This document shows, piece after piece, positions 26,540-34,322 of a stretch of DNA of 64,000 nucleotides. Every line of letters starts with the position of its first letter. The first letter of the stretch is position 1. The translations under genes and the position numbers were made by a program. Where the stretch lies: positions 248,001 to 312,000 of the forward strand of contig CAVZYN010000009.1 in the NCBI GenBank assembly GCA_963779515.1, given 5' to 3'. This DNA is from CAVZYN01 sp963779515. GTDB lineage: Bacteria > Pseudomonadota > Alphaproteobacteria > Rhizobiales > Hyphomicrobiaceae. The notes under the pieces were generated by a model. It searched no databases and was not told where the DNA came from. It worked only from the letters and a program-made list of their open reading frames with translations.

Positions 26540-27006
26540 CGCCACAGCGCCTCGACATCTTCGCCGATTACAGTCAATTCTACCTCTGCGATCCCGAACA
26601 CGTCGAAGACTGGTCCGCCCTTTGGAACGATCAGTCGATGGCTGATCAATTGATCGCCATGACCACGACCGTCGTGTTCGGCACCAATCGCAATTTCACG
26701 GTCCCCGTCGATCTCTACCGTCACGACACCCGGACCGATGTCGACAATTTGGCGGCAGCGGCCGATCACGCGGTGCTGGCCTCGATCGTTTGTCGCAGCG
26801 GCAAACTGAAGCTCGCCGGCTGCACGGACTATCTGCCGGACGCCCATGGTTTCGATGCCGTGCCCGGCGCTTACGGGGTCTTTTATGCGGGTCACAAGCT
26901 TGCGACCGTCAATGGCCTCGACGGCGAAGATCGCTACGACGTCCATCTTTGGCCAGTCAGCGACACGATCCCCATGCGCGTCTTGCGCCGCCATCCCCCG
27001 CGCTAG
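26536..27006 (+). CDS. Hypothetical cytoplasmic protein within the shdr cluster (possibly ComJ-like)
   Basis: The 156-residue protein starts MTPQRLDIFADYSQFYLCDP and has no signal peptide or membrane segment. The opening ADYSQFYL and the later TVVFGTNRNFTVPVDLYR weakly recall the ComJ family, but this is only a guess. Its ATG overlaps the shdrH stop by four bases and the gene ends eight bases before shdrC2, so it is embedded in the operon. Confidence 0.6.
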   Translation: MTPQRLDIFADYSQFYLCDPEHVEDWSALWNDQSMADQLIAMTTTVVFGTNRNFTVPVDLYRHDTRTDVDNLAAAADHAVLASIVCRSGKLKLAGCTDYLPDAHGFDAVPGAYGVFYAGHKLATVNGLDGEDRYDVHLWPVSDTIPMRVLRRHPPR

Positions 27007-27014
27007 GAACAACT

Positions 27015-27773
27015 ATGCCCATCCACGAAAAATCGCTGATCCGGCCGGAGAACCTGACGACGCACGAGAAGCTCGTGATCGACGGCGTCGATGTGTCGGG
27101 CCACTGGTCAACCTTCATCACGCCGCGCGTCGTGACGGACTACAACGAAGACCTGCAAGACGAGATTGCGGCGATGCCGGGCGGCGACAAGATCCACCGC
27201 TGCTTCCAGTGCGGTTCGTGCACCAATGCGTGCACGATCAATGCGATCGAGCCGCGCTTCAATCCGCGCTATTGGATCTATCTGATCCGCATGGGTTACG
27301 AGTCGGAGCTGCTGCGCGACAAGGACATCATCTGGCAGTGCATTTCCTGCCACAAATGCACGCACATCTGCCCGCGCGACGTCGAGCCCGAAGGCGTGAT
27401 GAAGGCGACGGCGCATTGGCTGCAGGCGAAAGGGTATACGCCGCCATCGCCGTCACACATCTTTGACGAAGAGTTTTCGCGCCAGGTGATCGAGCGGGGC
27501 CGGATCGAAGATACCGAAGTGCTGCACAAGTTTTTGGTGAAGACGAAGCAGCCGTTGATGCAGGACTGGCTGGTCCAGATCGCGCGGAACATCGCCATGC
27601 GGTTGCCGGTGAAGTGGGGTTTGAAGATGGCGTTTGCGCAGGTGTTCAAGCCAAAGACGCGGGGATGGGATAAGTCGCGCCGCGCGATCGAGGATTACAT
27701 TCACGAGGTCGAAGCGAAGCAGAAGACAGCGCTTGGGAGAGTCTCCTCTCCTCGTGCGGGGGGAGAGGGTTAG
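27015..27773 (+). CDS. shdrC2: sHdrC2, second iron-sulfur subunit of the sHdr complex
   Basis: The 252-residue protein has two [4Fe-4S] motifs: CFQCGSCTNACT (Cys63, 66, 69, 73) and CISCHKCTHICP (Cys109, 112, 115, 119). It differs from shdrC1 in sequence, as the two C subunits do in Hyphomicrobium. The last dozen residues (GRVSSPRAGGEG) and the stop codon come from a palindromic repeat element that has replaced the native C-terminus. Confidence 0.92.
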   Translation: MPIHEKSLIRPENLTTHEKLVIDGVDVSGHWSTFITPRVVTDYNEDLQDEIAAMPGGDKIHRCFQCGSCTNACTINAIEPRFNPRYWIYLIRMGYESELLRDKDIIWQCISCHKCTHICPRDVEPEGVMKATAHWLQAKGYTPPSPSHIFDEEFSRQVIERGRIEDTEVLHKFLVKTKQPLMQDWLVQIARNIAMRLPVKWGLKMAFAQVFKPKTRGWDKSRRAIEDYIHEVEAKQKTALGRVSSPRAGGEG

Positions 27774-27862
27774 GGTGACGGGCGGCGGCGTGCTTCGAGC
27801 AAGCGGCTGCCCCTCACCCTAACCCTCTCCCCATCGCGTGCAGGGATGGGGAGAGGGAGATT
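27741..27862. repeat. Long palindromic repeat spanning the shdrC2 stop and the shdrB2 ribosome site
   Basis: The 19-base arm GGGGAGAGGGTTAGGGTGA (27760-27778) is perfectly complementary to TCACCCTAACCCTCTCCCC (27814-27832). A second hairpin follows, CCTCTCCCCATC with GATGGGGAGAGG. The element encodes the end of shdrC2 and its final GGGGAGAGGGAGA acts as the ribosome site of shdrB2. Confidence 0.85.
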
Positions 27863-27866
27863 TGAT

Positions 27867-28813
27867 ATGGTCGATGTGACGGCGCGGGCCGCGAAATACA
27901 AGTCGGTTGCCTACTACTCGGGGTGTGCGCTGGAGGGGTCGGGCAATGGCTACGACGTCTCGACGCGGGCGCTGGCGAAGGAGCTGGGGCTCGATCTGCA
28001 CGAGGTGACGGACTGGAACTGCTGCGGGGCGATGGAGGTGAAGAACGTCGATCCGAAGCTGCAGACGTATCTGTCGGCGCGGGTGCTGTCACAGGCGGTG
28101 AATGTCGACAAGCACAGTGTCGTCATGGCGCCGTGCAATGGCTGCTATCACAACCTCAAGAAGGCCGAGCACGATCTCAAAACCGATCCGGAGTCGCGGG
28201 CCGTCGTCGAGCGCCTCTCCACCAAAGCTGGCCACGAAACCTACGAGGCCGGGCAAGCGGAGACGATCCATGCGCTCGACTGGATCAAGGCGACGATTGG
28301 CGAGGAAGGTTTGAAACAGCGCACGCGCGGCAAGCTCGCCGGGCTCAAAGTTGCGAACTATTACGGCTGCATGTATGTGCGTCCGCGCCATATTTTTCCC
28401 GAGAAGGACAAGGGGCCAGGCTCGGAGTCGACGTCGAAGCCGCATTTCATGGATGATCTGCTGGCCGCGGCCGGCGCTGAGAATGTCGAGTTTCCGCTGA
28501 AGACCGCCTGCTGCGGCGGCGCGCATACGCTGTCGGATTCAGCGATACCTCGACGAAGCTCGTGCTCAACATCCTGCAGGCGGCGGAGGCGTCGGGCGCG
28601 GAAGTCATCGCGACGGAATGCCCGACGTGCCATACCGGCCTCGAGATGCATCAGGTGCGGGCGGAGAAGCGGTTTGGCAAGAAGACGAGCGTGAAGATTC
28701 TTTATTTCACGCAGCTGCTGGGGCTGGCGCTTGGGCTCGGGCCGCGCAAGCTCGGCATCCACACCAATATCTCAGAGTCGATGGCATTCCTCAAAGAGAA
28801 GCAGCTTGCATGA
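27867..28813 (+). pseudogene. shdrB2: sHdrB2, CCG-domain subunit of the sHdr complex, frameshifted
   Basis: The frame from 27867 (MVDVTARAAKYKSVAYYSGC) carries the first CCG domain, with CNGCYHNLKKAE, YYGCMYVRP and TACCGGAHTLSDS. A second frame then continues DTSTKLVLNILQAAEASGAE, ATECPTCHTGLEMHQ, to the stop at 28813. The span is one base short of a multiple of three, so one base is missing near 28540-28543. Both HdrB-type cysteine domains are otherwise intact. Given how conserved the locus is, a sequence error is likely. Confidence 0.85.
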
Positions 28814-29289
28814 TGACTTTCGACGAGATCGAGGCGCGGATCGAGGCGATCGTGGATGCAGCGCAGACGGCTGCGTCACCGGCCGCAGAGCTGCTTCGAC
28901 TTGGTGAGCGGGTGCTTGAGAACTGGATCGTGGCGCGCGGAGAAATCCCGACGCTGGACACGAGAGAGGGGTTCAGGCTGCTCGCGCTGCATCGGCAGGG
29001 TGCGAAGGGCGAGCCGAGTTTCAACGCTTGCCGCGAGACGTGCCGGGAGCTGGTGTATCACTATAATCTGCTGGTGGGTTCGAGCGACCTTACGGATGCC
29101 AGGGGGCAGACCCAAGGGTCGGACCCCGACCGGATATTGCGGATGATGGGGCTGGTGGCCAAGCATCTGTGCTTGTTCGTCGCGGGCAAAATGCAGACGG
29201 AAGGCTTGGGCACGTTTTGTTGTGCCGCAAAGCCCGTCAGAGCGTCGCAAGAGGCCGGCGATGGGCCGGATTTGCGATTGCCCGGCTGA
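28810..29289 (+). CDS. Conserved-looking hypothetical protein between shdrB2 and lbpA
   Basis: The 159-residue protein starts MMTFDEIEARIEAIVDAAQT and overlaps the shdrB2 stop by four bases. It is helical and cytoplasmic, with cysteine pairs CRETC and a late CC (GTFCCAAKP). I do not recognise the family. Residues about 98-106 (RGQTQGSDP) come from a small palindromic repeat inserted in frame. Its place in the operon suggests a helper of the sHdr-LbpA system. Confidence 0.6.
   Translation: MMTFDEIEARIEAIVDAAQTAASPAAELLRLGERVLENWIVARGEIPTLDTREGFRLLALHRQGAKGEPSFNACRETCRELVYHYNLLVGSSDLTDARGQTQGSDPDRILRMMGLVAKHLCLFVAGKMQTEGLGTFCCAAKPVRASQEAGDGPDLRLPG
29102..29127. repeat. Small palindromic repeat inside a coding sequence
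   Basis: GGGGGCAGACCC-AA-GGGTCGGACCCC pairs at 10 of 12 positions. This GGGTCnGACCC type of palindrome is commonly intergenic, but here it is read in frame within the gene at 28810. Confidence 0.65.
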
Positions 29290-29336
29290 CGAGGAATTGG
29301 ATTATAAGCGGCCGGATCGAATTACGGAGACCACGA

Positions 29337-29777
29337 ATGCCTCTCGTCAAAGGCTGCAACTTGCCGGACCATTTGCTCTATGACGTTGCCAATCACATTT
29401 GGTTCCAGGAGCAGGACGACGGCACGGTCAAGCTCGGAATGACCAGTGTCGCGACGGCGATGGCGGGGCAACTCGTTGCCTTCACGCCGAAGAAGGCGGG
29501 GCGATCCGTCGATGCAGGCAAGAGTTGCGCGACGGTCGAAAGCGGAAAGTGGGTTGGACCTGCAAAATCGTGCGCGGCGGGGGAGGTCGTCAAAGTCAAT
29601 GACGATCTGGTGGCGAACCCTTCACTGGCGAACCAGGATCCCTATGACAAGGGATGGTTCATTATTCTGAAACCGGCGGATTGGGCCGCGGTGAAGCCGA
29701 CGCTTACGCCCGGTGGTGCGGTGACCGCACCCTACGAAGCGAAAATGGCATCGGACGGGTTTTCCGGATGTCCGTGA
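29337..29777 (+). CDS. lbpA: Lipoate-binding protein LbpA, sulfur carrier of the sHdr pathway
   Basis: The 146-residue protein is GcvH-like, with the lipoylation lysine Lys71 in TVESGKWVGPAKSC. It lies immediately after the shdr genes, the standard position of lbpA. In Hyphomicrobium, LbpA carries sulfur on its lipoate arm for oxidation by sHdr. It is shorter and more divergent than glycine-cleavage H proteins, and no gcvT or gcvP is nearby. Its stop abuts the stop of the converging amine oxidase gene. Confidence 0.93.
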   Translation: MPLVKGCNLPDHLLYDVANHIWFQEQDDGTVKLGMTSVATAMAGQLVAFTPKKAGRSVDAGKSCATVESGKWVGPAKSCAAGEVVKVNDDLVANPSLANQDPYDKGWFIILKPADWAAVKPTLTPGGAVTAPYEAKMASDGFSGCP

Positions 29778-30905
29778 TCAGAACGTGGCGGCGACTTTCA
29801 GAGCGACGACTTGGCCGGCGTCGAAGGCGCCTTCGATCAGGCCGGGACTGATCTGTCGAGGTTTCGGCGATCGCGAAGAATACCTGCGCCCCGTGAGCTG
29901 CATGCGGTTGACGCAGACGATCGGGGGCGAGCCCCGGATGCTGGGCTGGTTCGGCAAGATCTCGCGGGGTGGTGACGAGATCGTTCAGGGCCCAGTCCTC
30001 GATCTGAAAGCCGATCGGATGCCGTGCGTCGTCGCCGAAGCATCGAACGAGTTGGGCGATGATTTGATCCTGGAGCGCTCCGCCGCGCTGTTGGCGGATC
30101 TCGTGCGGCCAGCCGATGAAGCCGAACAGCGCGGCGGGCGTTCCATGAGGGCCGCTATGATCGTGCGCTTCCATCAATGGCCCAACGCGGCTGGCGATGC
30201 GGCCAGATAGGCCGCGCTCGCGCCAGAAGGGACGCGCGTACATGGCAACTGCTTTCGCTTGAGGCGCCATCCAGGTGGGCGTTGCGAGTCATGGCGCTGG
30301 TGGCGGCGATCGTCGAGCGGCGGCGACCAGGTCATGGCCGAGGCGGCGATGCGCAAGGGGACAGCGGCGATGATGCGTCGCGCATGCAGGAGTGGATGCG
30401 ACGCGTTTTCAGTCACAACCTCGGCGCATCCATTGATCAAGGACACTGACGTCACGCGCGTCTTGGTTTTGACGGCGTGATTGGGAATGTTTTCGAGGAG
30501 GCGGCTGATGATGCTTTCGGTCCCACCTGCGATCCGGCGACTGCCGTGCATGCCCGGCAGGGGATAGCGCACCGGGGACGTGGTGGCTGATTGTTCGACC
30601 ATCGTGTCGCCGCGTTCGAATTGAGGTTCGGTGGCGAGACCGAGACGTTCGAGCCATGCGGCGGCGAGAGGTTGTGCTTCGGGCCAGACCCAGGTTGGGC
30701 CAAGGTCGGCGAGATAGGTGTTCGACTGGGGCTCGCGCATCGACCGGATGCGGCCGCCGGCGCGGGCGGCGGCTTCGAGGATCAGCACGGAGCGGCCGGC
30801 GTCATGCAGCATGCAGGCGGCGGTCAGCCCGGTCAGTCCGCCGCCAATGATGATGACATCGTAGACGTGTGCTTCATTCTTGTGGGTGCCAGCGATCGCA
30901 GTCAC
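29778..30905 (-). pseudogene. FAD-dependent amine oxidase (monoamine oxidase-like), multiply frameshifted
   Basis: A GTG at 30905 overlaps the TetR stop and begins VTAIAGTHKNEAHVYDVIII followed by GGGLTGLTAACMLHDAG, an FAD-binding motif. The protein reads well to PLLHARRIIAAVPLRIAAS and MTWSPPLDD. It then changes frame at least twice at about 30240-30300, continues MAPQAKAVAMYARPFWRERG to VFFAIAETSTDQS, and changes frame again near 29860 to finish GLIEGAFDAGQVVALKVAAT. The net length is a multiple of three. All family landmarks remain, including TETST-like FAD contacts. It may be decaying or badly sequenced. Confidence 0.75.
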
Positions 30906-31459
30906 GCGGCGTTCTCTTCGAGAATGCGGCGGACGATGCCGTCGAACAAGGTGTGGTCCTTCAGTGTGGTTGCGATCATCATGCCGCCTTGCAGGCTGGC
31001 CAATATCTGGGCCGCCCGATTTCGCCGCACGCGGGTGGGGATGGTCTTTGGGAGGGTGCGGCTGATCCAGGCGATGTTGTCTTCGAAGAACGAGGCCACG
31101 GCGTCCGACACGGGCTTTGGCAGTCCGCAGCTTTCGGCGCCAAGCATGCCGCAGAGGCAGGCGCGGTCGGATCGCTCCAGCGCGCTGCGATAGGCATTGC
31201 AGAAAATCGCCAGCAGGTTCTCGGGTGACTTGGAAGTTGCGCAACGTTGGTCGAGATCCTTGAAGAAATTCTGGGCGTAGCGGCCGACAAGGGCGACGGC
31301 CAAGTCTTCCTTCTGGGGAAAATAATAGTGGACGCTCGCGCTCTTGATGCCGACGTCGGCGGCCAGATCGCGAAAGCTGACGCCGTGGTAGCCGCGCGAG
31401 CGAATGGCCGCCTCCGCCGCATTCAACAATTGGTCGACTGTCTCGTTCATGCTCATCAC
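30902..31459 (-). CDS. TetR/AcrR-family transcriptional regulator
   Basis: The 185-residue protein has an N-terminal helix-turn-helix (GYHGVSFRDLAADVGIKSAS then VHYYFPQKEDL) and a helical ligand domain. It is divergent from the CMD-GST-cupin operon, and two matching operators lie between them. It probably represses that operon and its own gene. Its stop overlaps the start of the amine oxidase gene (GTGA), so the two are coupled. Possible starts include 31459, 31456 and 31450. Confidence 0.9.
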   Translation of the reverse strand: MMSMNETVDQLLNAAEAAIRSRGYHGVSFRDLAADVGIKSASVHYYFPQKEDLAVALVGRYAQNFFKDLDQRCATSKSPENLLAIFCNAYRSALERSDRACLCGMLGAESCGLPKPVSDAVASFFEDNIAWISRTLPKTIPTRVRRNRAAQILASLQGGMMIATTLKDHTLFDGIVRRILEENAA

Positions 31460-31467
31460 CGAATTGT

Positions 31468-31489
31468 CATTCTATCTATCGATAGATTG
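31468..31489. promoter_or_regulatory. Candidate TetR operator 1
   Basis: CATTCTATC-TATC-GATAGATTG is a 22-base inverted repeat with a 4-base spacer; eight of nine arm positions are complementary. It starts 9 bases upstream of the TetR gene start at 31459, where it would block that promoter. Confidence 0.7.
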
Positions 31490-31519
31490 GGTTGACGTAC
31501 GTGCTGGGACGTGGGAAGT

Positions 31520-31541
31520 CAATCTATCTAGTGATAGATAA
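31520..31541. promoter_or_regulatory. Candidate TetR operator 2
   Basis: CAATCTATC-TAGT-GATAGATAA repeats the arms and spacing of the site at 31468-31489. It ends 32 bases before the CMD gene. Two copies with the same arms and spacer strongly suggest a dimeric repressor controlling both directions. Confidence 0.75.
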
Positions 31542-31573
31542 GTCGCACGACAAGAACGTGAGAGGCCAGAAAA

Positions 31574-31894
31574 ATGTTCGATATGTCGCATCTGAAACGC
31601 ATCGGCCCGATGGGCAAACTTGCTCCGGAGGCGATGGCCGGATTCGGTGTGCTCGACAAGGCGGCGCTGGCAGACGGCGCAATTCCCAAGAAATACAAGG
31701 AATTGATGGCGATTGCCGTCGGGCTCACGACGCAGTGCCCCTACTGCATCGAAGTGCACCGCAAGGCTGCCATCGCGGCCGGTGCGACGCCGGTTGAACT
31801 CGCAGAAACGGTGTTCGTCGCGACGGCGCTGCGGGCGGGTGCCGCGTTGACCCACGGCAGCCACCTGTTTCCCGAGTCGGATCCACCGCGTTAA
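31574..31894 (+). CDS. Carboxymuconolactone decarboxylase/AhpD-like protein
   Basis: The 106-residue protein has the CMD/AhpD core with the redox motif CPYCIEVH followed by KAAIAAGATPVELAETVFVA. The CxxC and nearby histidine support a peroxidase-like or alkylhydroperoxidase activity rather than decarboxylation. It is the first gene of a TetR-controlled unit with a glutathione transferase and a cupin, consistent with defence against electrophiles or peroxides. Confidence 0.88.
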   Translation: MFDMSHLKRIGPMGKLAPEAMAGFGVLDKAALADGAIPKKYKELMAIAVGLTTQCPYCIEVHRKAAIAAGATPVELAETVFVATALRAGAALTHGSHLFPESDPPR

Positions 31895-31921
31895 GTCCAA
31901 GCAACCAGGAGAGTAGTTGAG

Positions 31922-32545
31922 ATGAAAATCTACGATTTCAAGGGATTTCCGAATCCGGCGCGCGTGCGGATTGCACTGGCCGAGAAGGGCCTGAGCGAGA
32001 AAGTGACATTCGTCACGGTGGATGTGCCGGGTGGCGCGCACAAGACGCCGGATTTCATGGCGAAGAATCCGTCGGCTGCGGTGCCGGTTCTCGAGTTGGA
32101 TGACGGCACGTGCATCGCCGAGTGCCTTGCGATCACCGAGTATCTCGATCATATGGCGGGCGAACCGGCGTTGACGGGCAAGGGCGCCAAGCAGCGCGCG
32201 GTGATCGCGATGATGCAGCGTCGCGCGGAAGCGGGATTGCTGGATGCGGTTGGCGCCTATTTCCATCATGCGACGCCGGGGCTCGGGCCGCAGATCGAAA
32301 CGTATCAAAACAAAGACTGGGGCCTGAAGAGCCGCGAGCGCGCGGTCGCGACGATGCGCTACCTGGACGGCGTGCTGGCAAAGCAGCAGTATCTGGCTGG
32401 CGATGCGTTCTCGATGGCGGACATCACGGCGTTCGCGGGGCTTGGATTTGCCGACTTCGCCAAAATCGAGGTCCCAGCCGAGTTGGCGCACTTGAAGGCC
32501 TGGCGCACACGGGTCGCGGCGCGTCCAAGTGTTGCGCACGCCTAA
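31922..32545 (+). CDS. Glutathione S-transferase
   Basis: The 207-residue protein has an N-terminal thioredoxin-like domain (MKIYDFKGFPNPARVRIALA, with NPSAAVPVLELDDG and AECLAITEYLD binding glutathione) and a helical C-terminal domain ending with YLAGDAFSMADITAFAGLGF. It conjugates glutathione to electrophiles in the cytoplasm. It lies 27 bases after the CMD gene in the same operon. Confidence 0.92.
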   Translation: MKIYDFKGFPNPARVRIALAEKGLSEKVTFVTVDVPGGAHKTPDFMAKNPSAAVPVLELDDGTCIAECLAITEYLDHMAGEPALTGKGAKQRAVIAMMQRRAEAGLLDAVGAYFHHATPGLGPQIETYQNKDWGLKSRERAVATMRYLDGVLAKQQYLAGDAFSMADITAFAGLGFADFAKIEVPAELAHLKAWRTRVAARPSVAHA

Positions 32546-32563
32546 CTGAGATGGAGGACGATC

Positions 32564-33244
32564 ATGGAACTCAACGCTGATTTCTCGAAGCGCTCTGTCG
32601 TGCATGCGGCGACCCTCGACTGGGTGCCGTCGCCGATGGCGGGCGTCGATCGGCGGATGCTGGACCGGATCGGCGGCGAGGTGGCGCGCGCCACCTCGAT
32701 CGTCCGCTATGCGCCGCAGAGCCAGTTCTCGCCACACGTGCATACGGGTGGCGAGGAGTTCTTCGTACTGGACGGGGTGTTCCAGGATGAGCACGGCGAC
32801 TTTCCGGCGGGGAGCTACATTCGCAATCCGCCCGAGTCGCACCATACGCCGGGCTCGAAACCGGGGTGCACGATCTTCGTCAAGCTTTGGCAATTTGATC
32901 TCGCCGATCGCACGCATGTGCGGGTCGATACGAACAAGATGCGCTTTGTGGCTGACGCGTCGCGCGCGGGCGTCGAGGTCATGCCGCTGTTCTGCGACCA
33001 GCGTGAAGACGTGTCGCTTGAGCGATGGGGTGCCGGAGCGGAGGTGGCACTTGTGGCGCCGAACGGGCTCGAAGTTCTCGTGATCGAGGGTGGATTCCGC
33101 GAGGCTGGTGAGGATTTCGTCCGGTACTCATGGCTGCGGTTGCCGAAAGGCGGCAGGACGACGGTGACGGCCGGCGCGACCGGTGCGCGGGTCTGGATCA
33201 AGCGGGATCATCTCGCGCTGCCGCCGCGAGCTCCGCGAAGTTGA
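32564..33244 (+). CDS. ChrR-like cupin-domain protein
   Basis: The 226-residue protein has two cupin barrels. The first has metal ligands in SPHVHTGGEEFFVLDGVFQD and PPESHHTPGSKPGC, the pattern of the ChrR anti-sigma cupin domain. It lacks the zinc-binding sigma-inhibitory N-terminal domain of ChrR, so it is probably a stand-alone enzyme or sensor. It is third in the TetR-controlled operon and is convergent with the ABC ATPase gene. Confidence 0.85.
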   Translation: MELNADFSKRSVVHAATLDWVPSPMAGVDRRMLDRIGGEVARATSIVRYAPQSQFSPHVHTGGEEFFVLDGVFQDEHGDFPAGSYIRNPPESHHTPGSKPGCTIFVKLWQFDLADRTHVRVDTNKMRFVADASRAGVEVMPLFCDQREDVSLERWGAGAEVALVAPNGLEVLVIEGGFREAGEDFVRYSWLRLPKGGRTTVTAGATGARVWIKRDHLALPPRAPRS

Positions 33245-33269
33245 CCCCTCGCCGAGACGCGGATGCTGC

Positions 33270-34280
33270 TCAGAGCAGTGCCCGCCAACGGTGACATCGG
33301 ACGTGGCGCGTGTCTCCGATGGCCTCGAAGGCCGGAGCCTCCGTCCGGCAGGCCAGCTCGGCGGCGGCACAGCGCGGATTGAAGCGGCATCCGGCGGGCG
33401 GGTTCAGGGGGCTTGGTGGCTCGCCCGGCAGTTGGCCGGCGAGGCCATGAATACCGGTCTTGTAAATCATCGACGCCGCCAGCAGCGCCTTTGTGTAGGG
33501 ATGGTGTGGGTTCTCGAACAGCTCATCGCGCGCCGCCGTTTCGACGATCTGGCCGAGGTACATGACCGCGACCCGATCGCACAAGAATCGGACCACGCGC
33601 AGGTCGTGTGAGATCATCAGGATGGTCAGTGAGAAGCGCTTGCGCAATGTGACCAGAAGATTGAGGATTTGCGCGCGGACCGAGGCATCGAGCGCGGATG
33701 TCGGTTCGTCGCAGACTAGCAGGTCCGGTTTCAGGAGCAGCGCGCGTGCGACCACGATGCGCTGCAATTGCCCGCCGGAGCATTGGTGTGGCAGGCGATC
33801 GAGAAAACCGGCATCGAGCCCAACGGCGTCCAGCATGGCCATCGCTTCGTTTCGGCGTGCTGGGGCATCGCCGAGTTTGTGCGCGGCGAGCGGTGCGTCG
33901 AGGCTCTCGCCAATGCGCATGCGCGGATCCAAGGCACCGGACGGATCCTGGAAAACGAGTTGCACGCGCCGGCGCATGACTTTGATCTCGGGCGATGTCA
34001 GATGACGCCGGTCGCGGCCATCGATCTGGACCTTGCCATGGTCGGCTGTCTCAAGGCCGACAAGCAGCCGGGCGATCGTGCTTTTGCCGCATCCGCTCTC
34101 GCCGACCAGGCCCAGCAATTCACCGCGCATGATCGATAGAGAGACGCCGTCGACCGCCGTCAGACGGCCGCCGCGCGCCGTCTGGTAGTGTTTGGTCACA
34201 TTCTCGAGCTCGGCAAACGGCGGCGCCTCGCCGGGAACGGCCGGATGCATCACGTCATTTGGCGGCGCGGCTGGGTGCAT
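33270..34280 (-). CDS. Oligopeptide/dipeptide ABC transporter ATP-binding protein (DppF-like)
   Basis: The 336-residue ATPase has Walker A GESGCGKSTIARLL, signature CSGGQLQRIVVARALL, Walker B LLVCDEPTSALD and the H-loop ISHDLRV. The C-terminal oligopeptide-transporter extension with cysteines (GCRFNPRCAAAELACRTEAP) places it in the DppF/OppF group. No permease or substrate-binding gene of that type adjoins it, so it is an orphan. The Nik/Dpp-type operon at 54.5-58.9 kb has only a DppD-like ATPase, but pairing over that distance is speculation. Confidence 0.9.
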   Translation of the reverse strand: MHPAAPPNDVMHPAVPGEAPPFAELENVTKHYQTARGGRLTAVDGVSLSIMRGELLGLVGESGCGKSTIARLLVGLETADHGKVQIDGRDRRHLTSPEIKVMRRRVQLVFQDPSGALDPRMRIGESLDAPLAAHKLGDAPARRNEAMAMLDAVGLDAGFLDRLPHQCSGGQLQRIVVARALLLKPDLLVCDEPTSALDASVRAQILNLLVTLRKRFSLTILMISHDLRVVRFLCDRVAVMYLGQIVETAARDELFENPHHPYTKALLAASMIYKTGIHGLAGQLPGEPPSPLNPPAGCRFNPRCAAAELACRTEAPAFEAIGDTRHVRCHRWRALL

Positions 34281-34322
34281 CTTGCCACTTTGGCCCTTCA
34301 GACGTTTTCAGGGAATAGGCTT

